Source: Armatimonadota bacterium
Lineage (GTDB): Bacteria > Armatimonadota > Fimbriimonadia > Fimbriimonadales > Fimbriimonadaceae
Direction: 5' to 3'
NCBI GenBank assembly: GCA_023392285.1
Contig: JAEVZK010000038.1
Location: forward strand, 1 to 19,525
DNA: 19,525 bases
Part shown: positions 1 through 7,378 of the stretch, in pieces
Layout of the letters: every line of letters starts with the position of its first letter
Position numbering within the stretch: position 1 is the stretch's first letter
Notes under the pieces: generated by a model
What the model was told of the DNA's origin: nothing
The model's input: only the letters and a program-made list of their open reading frames with translations
The model's database searches: none
Program-made: the position numbers and the translations under genes

Positions 1-360
1 CGTCGCGAACGCTGTACCAAGCTCCGCGTGCAAGACGTCGCCGGTGAGCGAGACGACCGGTAGGTCATCTCCCCCGCTGAAGATATTGAACTCATAGCCA
101 TGCACGTTCTGAACCGCGAACTGGTCAGTCCCAGCTAAACCAAACGTGAAGCTGCTCAGCTTGCTAGCCTCTCCGACGCTAAAATCATCGATGGCGATGA
201 TGTCGTACTGCTGCAGTGGACTGTCATAGCGCTGTGAAGAGAAGGCATATCCATCTGGCGTAAACGTCCCGCCAATCTGATCGAAAATGGCGTCCGCTCG
301 TGAAGAACCCACCAGCGCTGTTAGGACTGAGACGACGAAAAGAGGTTTGATTGCGCTCAT
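1..360 (-). CDS. Secreted protein of unknown family, N-terminal part (runs off the window)
   Basis: The minus strand is open from an ATG at 360 to the window edge (120 codons, no stop), so only the N-terminal part is present. The first 24 residues form a classical signal peptide: a Lys at residue 5, a hydrophobic core (FVVSVLTALVG) and an Ala-Asp-Ala cleavage site at 22-24. The mature part is rich in Asp, Ser, Thr, Phe and Gly, with a stretch around IIAIDDFSVGEASKLSSFTFGL (in part) that resembles extracellular beta-sandwich proteins, including many that end in a PEP-CTERM sorting tail. The C-terminus that would show this is outside the window. I do not recognise a specific family and assign no function. 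The 5' region carries a hairpin that ends two bases before the start codon (363-396). Confidence 0.7.
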   Translation of the reverse strand, partial: MSAIKPLFVVSVLTALVGSSRADAIFDQIGGTFTPDGYAFSSQRYDSPLQQYDIIAIDDFSVGEASKLSSFTFGLAGTDQFAVQNVHGYEFNIFSGGDDLPVVSLTGDVLHAELGTAFAT

Positions 361-362
361 AC

Positions 363-396
363 CCCAACAAGGCAGCCAATTTCATGCCTTGTCGGG
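363..396 (-). promoter_or_regulatory. Inverted repeat just upstream of the secreted-protein start
   Basis: The core CAAGGCA (368-374) pairs perfectly with TGCCTTG (385-391) across a 10-nt loop. The stem extends outward to 363 and 396 with one A-C mismatch, giving 11 pairs over 12 positions. Read on the minus strand, the hairpin ends two bases before the ATG at 358-360 and includes the G-run that is the only Shine-Dalgarno-like sequence. It could therefore be a translation-controlling hairpin or a protein operator. There is no T-run, so an intrinsic terminator is unlikely. The pairing is seen directly; the role is inferred. Confidence 0.5.
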
Positions 397-444
397 ACAA
401 ACAGCCGAAAACCAGCCATCTTACGGGAGGTCTCTTAGGGCCAC

Positions 445-598
445 GTCATCCCGACTGGAGCGCCACCCTGCTGCCCGGAACGGAAGGGATCTGACCGCGC
501 GAGCACTCGTTTGCAGGCTGGCAACGGGTTTAGAAACAAGCAGCCGTCAGACTCAGATCCCTCTTTAGAACCGGGGGACGGCCCAAACTCGGGATGAC
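445..598 (+). repeat. 154-bp terminally inverted repeat element, copy 1
   Basis: The element begins GTCATCCCGA (445-454) and ends with its exact reverse complement TCGGGATGAC (589-598). About 50 nt on each side form imperfect complementary arms (for example AGGGATCTGA on the left against TCAGATCCCT-like sequence on the right), so the whole unit can fold into a long hairpin. A second copy of identical length lies in inverted orientation at 17094-17247; the outer thirds of the two copies are roughly 80-90% identical by eye and the centre is diverged. It has no coding capacity of its own; an ORF of 93 codons crossing it is fortuitous. This matches the look of non-autonomous MITE-like or REP-like intergenic repeats whose ends read GTCATCCCGA...GGGATCT. 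Confidence 0.8.
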
Positions 599-651
599 CC
601 TAGTTTGTTTGGATCATCACGCCGTCATAGTGGTGGGTCCTAGAGGTGTTT

Positions 652-680
652 TTGCACACTGGAGTTCTCAGCCGTAGAAT
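652..680 (+). promoter_or_regulatory. Sigma-70-like promoter of the metal ATPase gene
   Basis: TTGCAC (652-657) and TAGAAT (675-680) are separated by exactly 17 nt, a good match to the consensus -35 and -10 boxes. The ATG at 688 lies only 7 nt after the -10 box, where transcription would be expected to start, so the mRNA would be leaderless or nearly so. This also argues against the upstream in-frame ATG at 646, which precedes the -35 box. Confidence 0.6.
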
Positions 681-687
681 ATACGCA

Positions 688-2667
688 ATGTCGTCGAGCT
701 GCTGCGGAACAAGCAACGCCGGATCCGTCCTCGGGGGCGGTTGGTGGAGGTTACTGCGTGATCCGCAGACCGTCCTGACGGCCCTCTGCGGGTTAGCCTT
801 GGTCGCAGCCTTGATCAGCGGCAATGTCTGGGTGGCGGTCGCGGGAACCCTTTTTGGGGCTTATTTTGCCTTAAATTCAGCTTGGAGCAGCCTGAAAGAA
901 CGGTCGGTCGATGTCAATCTCCTGATGGTCATCGCCGCAGTTGGAGCGATCGTCATCGGCGAAGTTCTCGATGCAGCGGCGCTCCTTTTCCTGTTCAGCT
1001 TGTCGAGCACCTTGGAATCCATCGCGATGGCGAAGACACGTTCTGCCATCGAGGGACTGGTCAAGCTGCGGCCAAGCGAGGCGATTCGGATATCCCCCCT
1101 CGGGGAAGAGCGGGTACCGGTGGAGTTGCTGCAAGTCGGCGATCGCATCCGTATTGCCCCCTTTGAATCGGTCCCCGTGGACAGCGAAATTCTGCAAGGA
1201 GCGAGCCAGGTCGACCAGAGCACAATGACTGGCGAATCCGCTCCCGTCGCAAAGCGAGAACGAGACCCTCTGCTTGCAGGCACGCAAAACTTGGAAGGAT
1301 CGCTGATTGCCGAAGTGAAAGTGCGATCGGGCGACAGCACACTCGATAAGATCGTCGAGCTAGTTTCAGATGCTCAGGAAAACAAGGCTAGCGGCGAAAG
1401 GATTAGCCAATGGTTTGGGCAGCGCTATACCTTTTTTGTGCTGGGCAGCTTCCTTGTAAGCCTGGTCGTTCGCCTAATCTTCGTGCACGAGCCTTTCCAC
1501 CCGGCGCTGCTCTCGTCGCTCACCCTGCTCGTCGCGCTGAGCCCATGCGCGCTGGTGATCTCGACTCCCGCTAGTACACTCAGCGCCTTGACTTGGGCTG
1601 CGCGGCACGGTATTTTAATTCGCGGCGGCAGCTTTATTGAAATTGCCGGCCGAGTGGATACCGTCGTCGTCGACAAAACTGGAACCTTGACAATCAGTAA
1701 GCCGCGCCTAGAGGAAATCTGCCTCTGCGCTCACGAGCATGCCACGGTGGGCGGTAGATGTGTCGATGATGAAAAGTGTTGGCGGGGCGGGGCGTCAATG
1801 TCCCCAGAGGCTGCGAGAATTCTCCAAGCCGCTGCTGCAAGTGAACAGTACAGCAGTCATCCGGCCGCGGAGGCGATTGTGGCAGCCGCGCGGCAGCACG
1901 GGCTCGATATTCCTGAAGCAATCAACCAGCGCGTCGAACCTGGCCTTGGGGTGAGCGCTACTGTAAACGACCGCAGCGTGATCGTTGGGCAGCTTCGCTT
2001 CCTGCGTGAAAATCTGGAAGTGCCAGAGGAATTTGTCCAGCATACAAAGGAACTTCAGGCAAGGGGTCTGACCGTCGCGCTGGTGGCATACGGAGATGAA
2101 CTCGCCGCATTTGGCTTGCGTGACGAACCTCGGGAGTACGCCCGACAGTTGGTTGCCGATCTTCATGCGCTGGGTTCCGAGCACGTTCAGATGATCACGG
2201 GAGACACGAAAGAGACCGCCGCCGCGATCGCGAAGGAGGTCGGGCTGGACAGTTTCCGAGCCGGACTCCTTCCCCACGAGAAGAACGAGATCGTAGGAGA
2301 ACTTGCATCAAGCGGCAAAACGGTGATGATGGTGGGAGATGGCGTGAACGATGCGCCTGCCTTGGCCAGCGCATCGATTGGAGTGGCGATGGGCGGTCTT
2401 GGAAGCGATATCGCGCTGAACTCCGCGGATGTCGTTTTGATGCATGACCGCTTGGAGAGCATTCCCGAGCTCATTCGGCTCGGGCGGCGCACCAACCGCA
2501 TCGTGGCCGCGAATCTCATCTTTGCGACGGGAGTGATTGCTGTCCTTACGATTGGCTCACTTTTCGCTGAACTTCCGCTTCCCCTGGCCGTGATCGGTCA
2601 TGAGGGTTCGACCGTGATCGTCATTCTCAATGGCCTCCGGCTGCTGAGGGGTCCGCTCAAATCCTGA
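688..2667 (+). CDS. P1B-4-type heavy-metal-translocating P-type ATPase
   Basis: This is a 659-residue inner-membrane cation pump driven by ATP through an aspartyl-phosphate. Seen in the sequence: the TGES actuator motif at 181-184, the transmembrane SPC motif at 285-287, the phosphorylated DKTGTLT with Asp329, the His-Pro dipeptide of the nucleotide domain at 391-392, GDGVND at 550-555, and HEGST at 638-642 in the last membrane region. SPC together with HEGST is the signature of subgroup P1B-4 (CoaT, CtpD and PfeT relatives), which exports Co(II), Fe(II) or Zn(II); the exact metal cannot be read here. There is no N-terminal HMA domain, as usual for this group, but the N-terminus has a CysCys pair (residues 5-6). 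A Cys/His cluster (CLCAHEH, then Cys358 and Cys364) follows the DKTGTLT motif. I chose ATG 688 over ATG 646 because of the promoter at 652-680. Confidence 0.93.
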   Translation: MSSSCCGTSNAGSVLGGGWWRLLRDPQTVLTALCGLALVAALISGNVWVAVAGTLFGAYFALNSAWSSLKERSVDVNLLMVIAAVGAIVIGEVLDAAALLFLFSLSSTLESIAMAKTRSAIEGLVKLRPSEAIRISPLGEERVPVELLQVGDRIRIAPFESVPVDSEILQGASQVDQSTMTGESAPVAKRERDPLLAGTQNLEGSLIAEVKVRSGDSTLDKIVELVSDAQENKASGERISQWFGQRYTFFVLGSFLVSLVVRLIFVHEPFHPALLSSLTLLVALSPCALVISTPASTLSALTWAARHGILIRGGSFIEIAGRVDTVVVDKTGTLTISKPRLEEICLCAHEHATVGGRCVDDEKCWRGGASMSPEAARILQAAAASEQYSSHPAAEAIVAAARQHGLDIPEAINQRVEPGLGVSATVNDRSVIVGQLRFLRENLEVPEEFVQHTKELQARGLTVALVAYGDELAAFGLRDEPREYARQLVADLHALGSEHVQMITGDTKETAAAIAKEVGLDSFRAGLLPHEKNEIVGELASSGKTVMMVGDGVNDAPALASASIGVAMGGLGSDIALNSADVVLMHDRLESIPELIRLGRRTNRIVAANLIFATGVIAVLTIGSLFAELPLPLAVIGHEGSTVIVILNGLRLLRGPLKS

Positions 2668-3911
2668 CACCCGATGTGATCGTTGTGGGTGCTGGCGCGG
2701 CCGGCATTCTCGCGAGTTGGCGAGCCGGGCGACTTGGTGCCAAGGTTCTGCTCCTTGAGAAAGGTCCACGCATCGGCACAAAAATCTTAGTCTCGGGCGG
2801 CGGCAAATGCAACATCACCCACGACGGTCCGATCTCGGAAGTGCTACGCGCGTTCCGCGCTAACGAGGCGCAATTTCTCAGACCCGCGATGTATCAATTC
2901 ACCAATCAACAGGTGTTGGAATTGTTCACTGCGAAAGGCCTGAACGTATACACAAGGCCGGACGGCAGGGTCTTTCCAGTGGACAAGAACGCAAAGGACG
3001 TGGTGGCGATCCTTGGCAAGCACCTGGCCGAGGCCCACGTGGATGTACGGCTGAATTCCGCCGTCAAGCGCATCCGTGAAACACATTCCGGCTTCGAAGT
3101 GGAAACCGCTACCCAATCATTTCGGGCAGGGAAATTGATCCTCTCGGTGGGCGGCAGTTCGTATCCTGGCACCGGCACCACCGGCGATGGCTATCCATGG
3201 GTTAAGCAGTTGGGGCATTCTCTCGTGCCAATCCGGGCCGCTCTCGCACCGATTTATCTTCAGACGGACTCTGCTTGGGCAGAATGGTCCGGCATCGCCC
3301 TTCGAGACGTCATCCTCAAGGCGAAGCAGGGAAGAGAGATCGCCCGGTGGCGAGGCGATCTTCTCTTTACCCACCATGGACTGTCCGGTCCATGTGCGCT
3401 CGGCGTCACCCGGGAAATCGCCGAGCGTCGAGAACACGCCACGAGGGTAGAGGTCGATTTGCTGCCTGACGTGCCTCACGAAAGCCTTAGAGCAAACATC
3501 GGTGAATGGATAAAGGCGAATCCAAAGAAGCTGTTTTCCACATTCTTGGAAGAAGTCGTCCCCTCTCGGCTAGTCGATCCCTTAGCCCGAGCGGTGGGAG
3601 CCAATCCTTCTGTGGTGCTCGCGGGGTTGGGGGGCAAGAGCCAAAATCGACTGGTGGAGGTCCTGAAGGCATGGCCGCTCGGGCTGGTGCGTACAATCCC
3701 GCTCGAAAAAGGTGAAGTCGTCGCAGGCGGAGTACCGCTCGACGAAGTGGATCAGCGCACGATGCGCAGCCTGCGCTGTGAAAACCTCTTTCTGTGTGGC
3801 GAACTTTTGGATATCGCTGGTCCGGTCGGAGGTTATAACCTACAGGCGGCATTCTCCACCGGTTACGTCGCGGGGGATGCAGCGGCTAGAAAAATTTTGG
3901 ATAATGCCTGA
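2664..3911 (+). CDS. BaiN/HI0933-family FAD-dependent oxidoreductase
   Basis: A soluble flavoprotein of about 411-415 residues. It has the N-terminal dinucleotide-binding loop GAGAAG, the family-typical SGGGKCN motif about 40 residues in, a central VGGSSYPGTGTTGDGY stretch and the C-terminal GPVGGYNLQAAFSTGY segment that closes the FAD site. This family (YhiN/HI0933, related to BaiN) is widespread; the substrate of most members is unknown. The start is uncertain. GTG 2676 gives a protein beginning directly at the glycine-loop strand (MIVVGAG). CTG 2664 gives MTPDVIVVGAG, overlaps the ATPase stop as CTGA, and has a purine-rich GAGGGG about 12 nt upstream, so I extend to 2664. The gene is coupled to the ATPase, which hints at shared expression but not shared function. 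Its 3' end overlaps the convergent yraN-like gene by 26 bp. Confidence 0.85.
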   Translation: MTPDVIVVGAGAAGILASWRAGRLGAKVLLLEKGPRIGTKILVSGGGKCNITHDGPISEVLRAFRANEAQFLRPAMYQFTNQQVLELFTAKGLNVYTRPDGRVFPVDKNAKDVVAILGKHLAEAHVDVRLNSAVKRIRETHSGFEVETATQSFRAGKLILSVGGSSYPGTGTTGDGYPWVKQLGHSLVPIRAALAPIYLQTDSAWAEWSGIALRDVILKAKQGREIARWRGDLLFTHHGLSGPCALGVTREIAERREHATRVEVDLLPDVPHESLRANIGEWIKANPKKLFSTFLEEVVPSRLVDPLARAVGANPSVVLAGLGGKSQNRLVEVLKAWPLGLVRTIPLEKGEVVAGGVPLDEVDQRTMRSLRCENLFLCGELLDIAGPVGGYNLQAAFSTGYVAGDAAARKILDNA

Positions 3912-4224
3912 TTCCTCTCTGATCGATGGCGACTAGGTCGAATCGAAAAGGACGGCCAACTTGCTCCGTGTCCAGCAGGTAACGCTCTGCGGCTTCCGAC
4001 AGATGTTTGACTTTAAGATCGTCGATGGACTCTTCCGGGCTGGTCCATCGACCGGAGCGCTCTTTGACCTCGACGAACACAAGCACGTCGCCATCTAGCG
4101 CGATAAGGTCGATTTCGCCACCACGCACTGTGTAGCGGCGTGTGATGATCGTGAATCCGGCATCAATGAGGAATGCGGCGGCCCGATCTTCGGCTTCTCG
4201 GCCTAGTCGGCGAAGGTCAGGCAT
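3886..4224 (-). CDS. YraN/UPF0102-family putative endonuclease
   Basis: A 112-residue protein, the usual size of the family. The N-terminus has the conserved Gly/Glu/Ala helix (GREAEDRAAAFL), followed by the PD-(D/E)XK-like nuclease core: GEIDLIA with Glu37 and Asp39, then VFVEVK with Glu52 and Lys54. The fold is that of Holliday-junction-resolvase-like nucleases, but the cellular role of YraN proteins is not settled. It is the last gene of the minus-strand string. Its start lies inside the end of rnhB (22-bp overlap), a pairing common in bacteria, and its 3' end overlaps the convergent flavoprotein gene by 26 bp, so no terminator separates the two. Confidence 0.9.
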   Translation of the reverse strand: MPDLRRLGREAEDRAAAFLIDAGFTIITRRYTVRGGEIDLIALDGDVLVFVEVKERSGRWTSPEESIDDLKVKHLSEAAERYLLDTEQVGRPFRFDLVAIDQRGIRHYPKFF

Positions 4225-4805
4225 GGCTGATCCTCGGTTCGAAACGGTCTGAAAGATCGACGATGAATGTCACACGGTCCGAGTTCTTCGATCGCCGCAA
4301 AGTGCTGGGGTGTCGAATACCCAAAATGCCTTTCGAAGCCGTAGCCGGGATACTGGGCCGCATACGCGGTCATGATCCGATCTCGTTCCGTCTTCGCCAA
4401 AATCGAAGCGGCAGCGATGCAGGCGAGCTTCGCGTCACCATCGATCACTGCAGTTCCGCTGACGCCGGGAGGAAGGATGTGGCCATCGACGTAAATCGCT
4501 TCAGGCTTCTCCCCTAAGCGTTCCAAGGCACGCTTCATGGCGGCCATGCTCGCCCACAAGATGTTGAGTCGGTCGATCTCCTCCACCTCGGCTCGTTCGA
4601 CCGCATAGATGGCGCGAGCCTTGATCCGCTTTTCGAGATCAAATCGAGCCTTGGCGTCTAGTTTCTTTGAGTCGTCGATGCCCCCATAACGAAAGCCTTT
4701 TGGAAGGATGACGGCGGCCGCCACCACGGGACCGGCAAGCGGTCCCCTTCCCGCCTCATCCAATCCAGCGGCGTTAGGAAAGTGCTTCAGACGGCGTGGC
4801 TTCAT
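4203..4805 (-). CDS. rnhB: Ribonuclease HII
   Basis: A 200-residue RNase HII, which nicks RNA strands in RNA:DNA hybrids and at single ribonucleotides embedded in DNA. The N-terminal LDEAGRGPLAGP motif supplies catalytic Asp16 and Glu17; Asp107 lies in IYVDG and Asp124 in GDAK, followed by the typical AASILAKTERDR helix. The four carboxylates match the spacing known from the E. coli enzyme. I chose the ATG at 4805, which begins MKPRRLKHFP and gives the normal short N-terminus; it overlaps the lipB stop as ATGA. The frame stays open upstream to 4940, but that part lies inside lipB and adds a sequence untypical of the family. Confidence 0.95.
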   Translation of the reverse strand: MKPRRLKHFPNAAGLDEAGRGPLAGPVVAAAVILPKGFRYGGIDDSKKLDAKARFDLEKRIKARAIYAVERAEVEEIDRLNILWASMAAMKRALERLGEKPEAIYVDGHILPPGVSGTAVIDGDAKLACIAAASILAKTERDRIMTAYAAQYPGYGFERHFGYSTPQHFAAIEELGPCDIHRRSFRPFRTEDQPCLTFAD

Positions 4806-5452
4806 AGGGCAATCTCCGAAAAGGTCAAGTCGAACACTTCGGCGAAACATTCGATGATGAGCGGCTTGACCTCCTCTACAGTTACCCGACGGCCGAGCGC
4901 TTTGGTAAGACTCGTCACGCCGTAATCCATGATTCCGCAAGGAACAATGAGATTAAACGGGGCGAGGTCGTTGTCACAGTTCACGGCGATGCCATGGATC
5001 GAAACCCACCGGCTGACCTTGATGCCGATGGCGGCAACTTTCTGGTTTTCGATCCACACGCCGGTGTGCGGTGGGAACCGGCGACCACTCAAGCCGAGTT
5101 TCTCAAGCAGAAGAAGAATCGTTTGCTCAAGGTCTCGAAGCCATCGGTGTAGGTCCTTTCCGAGTTCGGCGACGTTGAAGATCGGATAGATGACGAGTTG
5201 GCCCGGCCCATGAAAAGTGACATCTCCGCCTCGTCCGGTCCGCTCCACCGCGATCCCCCGTTCACGATATTCGGCTTCAGTGAGCTTCAGGTTCTCCGCG
5301 TGAAAGTTTGCTCCAAGCGTGAGAACGGGTTCATGTTCGACGAGCAGCAGCGTGTGGGGCTGACCTTCAAGCACTCTTTCCTGGGTACTGAGTTGAATCG
5401 AGAGAGCCTCCGGATAGGTTCGTCGTCCCAAGTCCTGGATCAGCGCTTTCAT
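4802..5452 (-). CDS. lipB: Octanoyl-[acyl carrier protein]:protein N-octanoyltransferase
   Basis: A 216-residue cytoplasmic enzyme that moves octanoate from acyl carrier protein to lipoyl domains of 2-oxoacid dehydrogenases and the glycine-cleavage H protein, the first step of lipoate synthesis. The signature GRGGDVTFHGPGQLVIYP is at 73-90, HTGVWI at 129-134, the catalytic Lys138 in QKVAAIG, the SIHGIAVNC block at 151-159, and the catalytic Cys172 in PCGI. lipA, which would insert the sulfurs, is not in the window. Both ends are translationally coupled: the start overlaps the stop of the preceding membrane-cyclase gene as ATGA (5449-5452), and the stop overlaps the rnhB start in the same way (4802-4805). 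Confidence 0.95.
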   Translation of the reverse strand: MKALIQDLGRRTYPEALSIQLSTQERVLEGQPHTLLLVEHEPVLTLGANFHAENLKLTEAEYRERGIAVERTGRGGDVTFHGPGQLVIYPIFNVAELGKDLHRWLRDLEQTILLLLEKLGLSGRRFPPHTGVWIENQKVAAIGIKVSRWVSIHGIAVNCDNDLAPFNLIVPCGIMDYGVTSLTKALGRRVTVEEVKPLIIECFAEVFDLTFSEIAL

Positions 5453-7302
5453 TCGGAAGGGTTGGCGATCATCAGAACGCGATGGCCATCGAGCGTGCGG
5501 TTCAGGTCGATCAGGTTTTCATCGATAAGATGCTCTGCTACGGTGTCGGAGACGACAATCCCGCCAATGGGCGAAACCGATTCCATGTGGGCAGCGATAT
5601 CGATCACCTCCGTGAACTGCACCTTACCGACATCGCCTGCTACCTCGCCTGCGTGCAAACCAATCCGCAGCCGAAATGGACGCTGCAGGCGGTTGTCGTC
5701 CTTGTTAAAGCGGTAGATGTCGGTTTGAAGGCGCTTCGCGGCGGCAAGCGCACTGTCGCAGGTCGAAAATGCGACGACCGCGCCATCTCCGGCAGTGGAA
5801 TGGATCCTGCCTCCCAAGGGGACGCTGATGTTTGCAATCCATTCCTGATATTCACGGAACGTGTATTCGACGAGAAACGGGTCGGCGTCGGACTTCATTT
5901 CGGAGCTCCGAGCCGCATCCACGACCATAATGCAGACCCTGCCAGCCTCATTCGAGAGCCGCCATTGAATCCGAACCATCTCGCCTAATAAGGTGGCTTG
6001 ATCGTTTGTGGCGAGATTGTGCTCGAGCAGCGCACGACTCTGTACCCTCGCCCCGAGATATCCCGCATAGGAGAGCGCAGTCAGGAACGCAAGGCTTGTC
6101 AAATCGCCAATCCACGTGTCGATGTTCGAAAAGTGCTTTAGGTTGTAATCCGCCGAAATGTGAATTCTAAATCCCACGCGTGAACCAATGATGTCCACGG
6201 CGAGGATGAGGAGCCTCACCGCCCATTCACCGGCATAAATCGCAAGCACACCGGTTAAGACCCTTAATGGATCTCGCGCCAGAAAGCCCTGAAAGATGTA
6301 GTACAGAACGGTTGAGAGCCCAATGAGGAGGAGGCCGAAGAGCCAAACGCTCAGTTGGGTGCCAACCGAATTGGGATCGATGCCAGCAACCGCGGAGCCG
6401 AGATACTGAAGGAAAGAGACGGCCGCGCCGAAGATCAGATTCGGCAGGTAAGGATTCTTTCGATAAGCCTGAATGAATGGGGAGCCGCTCAGGAAGGATG
6501 ACGTGTCGCCCGGACGCGGATAGGCGGTCGTTTGAAGACGTTCCTGAAGCTCAAAGTAGCGCTCCAAGAGGTCCTGCCGAGTCATCTGCTCCTCTTTCCG
6601 ATCCATGTTCCGGATGTAGAAGTAGCCGCCAACAATGGAAGCGAGAGCCCCTGCGCCGGTGTACATCAGGGCGAGCATAAACATGCCCAGACTGCCGAAA
6701 ACAATCCCCAGCAGAGGCGCATCTTCGTGGCGGGAGATCTGCAGCACGGCGATCAGAAGAGTCAGCGCACCCCACAAGAACAGCCCCCCGTACACCGCAT
6801 TACGCGAGCCACGGTGCCTGTAATAAACCGACATATGGAGAACGAGAGTGACAAGAATCGCGAGAGCGATATAGACTCCGCTCGCACCCACCGAGCCCTG
6901 AACCGTGCCCGGCGTGTCCTGGCTCATGCCCGCTCCAACCACGATCTGGCGCTGGCTGTCAGGGCCGTTGTCGAACTGACTCGAAATGATGCCGAGCGAC
7001 AGGCAAAGCACGAAGGTGACAATCACGAAGAGGAGGGGCTTTGAGGTCGCGCCTAACCAGAGATGGCGCACGAAATCCCAGAACGAGTGCCACATTCCCG
7101 GCCCTCGGTCCTGACGTGCTGATTCGTAACGTGGCGATGAGCGAATGTTTTGCAGCACGCTGGCGACGAACGCCTCATCCAGATTGAATTGATCGGCAAG
7201 CACCGACGGCTTCTTCTCAGCCGCTTCCGGATAGGCGCGAAGATGCGCGACCAACTCGTTGGCAGCCGTTAAGACAGACTCGTTCGATGTCTGGGAAAGC
7301 AT
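5449..7302 (-). CDS. Multi-pass membrane protein with a degenerate class III nucleotide cyclase domain
   Basis: A 617-residue protein. Residues 1-80 are soluble and predicted helical. About eight or nine membrane segments follow (roughly 88-108, 142-161, 170-189, two in 196-230, 287-307, 316-340, 346-371, 398-417). A C-terminal domain from about 455 resembles class III adenylate/guanylate cyclases. The two metal-binding aspartates are present, Asp462 (VVDAARSSE) and Asp506 (TAGDGAVVAF), 44 residues apart as in characterised cyclases. The Asn and Arg of the usual N-x-x-A-R transition-state motif are replaced by Asp568 and His572 (IDIAAHMES), so catalysis is doubtful and the domain may only bind a nucleotide or dimerise. 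It heads the minus string with lipB, rnhB and yraN, coupled by ATGA overlaps. A purine-rich AGAGAGG abuts the ATG. Confidence 0.78.
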   Translation of the reverse strand: MLSQTSNESVLTAANELVAHLRAYPEAAEKKPSVLADQFNLDEAFVASVLQNIRSSPRYESARQDRGPGMWHSFWDFVRHLWLGATSKPLLFVIVTFVLCLSLGIISSQFDNGPDSQRQIVVGAGMSQDTPGTVQGSVGASGVYIALAILVTLVLHMSVYYRHRGSRNAVYGGLFLWGALTLLIAVLQISRHEDAPLLGIVFGSLGMFMLALMYTGAGALASIVGGYFYIRNMDRKEEQMTRQDLLERYFELQERLQTTAYPRPGDTSSFLSGSPFIQAYRKNPYLPNLIFGAAVSFLQYLGSAVAGIDPNSVGTQLSVWLFGLLLIGLSTVLYYIFQGFLARDPLRVLTGVLAIYAGEWAVRLLILAVDIIGSRVGFRIHISADYNLKHFSNIDTWIGDLTSLAFLTALSYAGYLGARVQSRALLEHNLATNDQATLLGEMVRIQWRLSNEAGRVCIMVVDAARSSEMKSDADPFLVEYTFREYQEWIANISVPLGGRIHSTAGDGAVVAFSTCDSALAAAKRLQTDIYRFNKDDNRLQRPFRLRIGLHAGEVAGDVGKVQFTEVIDIAAHMESVSPIGGIVVSDTVAEHLIDENLIDLNRTLDGHRVLMIANPSE

Positions 7303-7378
7303 CCTCTCTTCAACCTAGGCAAAGATGTTACTAGAGAACTTGTCCCGGAGTTGCAGATAAGATTTCGACGACCGGGGC

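Noticed and set aside
287..568. 93-codon plus-strand ORF
   Set aside because: It runs antisense through the signal-peptide part of the secreted protein and into the noncoding repeat element, has no protein-like composition and no ribosome binding site.
5449..7302. Calling this gene an active adenylate cyclase
   Set aside because: The Asn and Arg of the catalytic N-x-x-A-R motif are Asp and His here, so only the domain family is supported.
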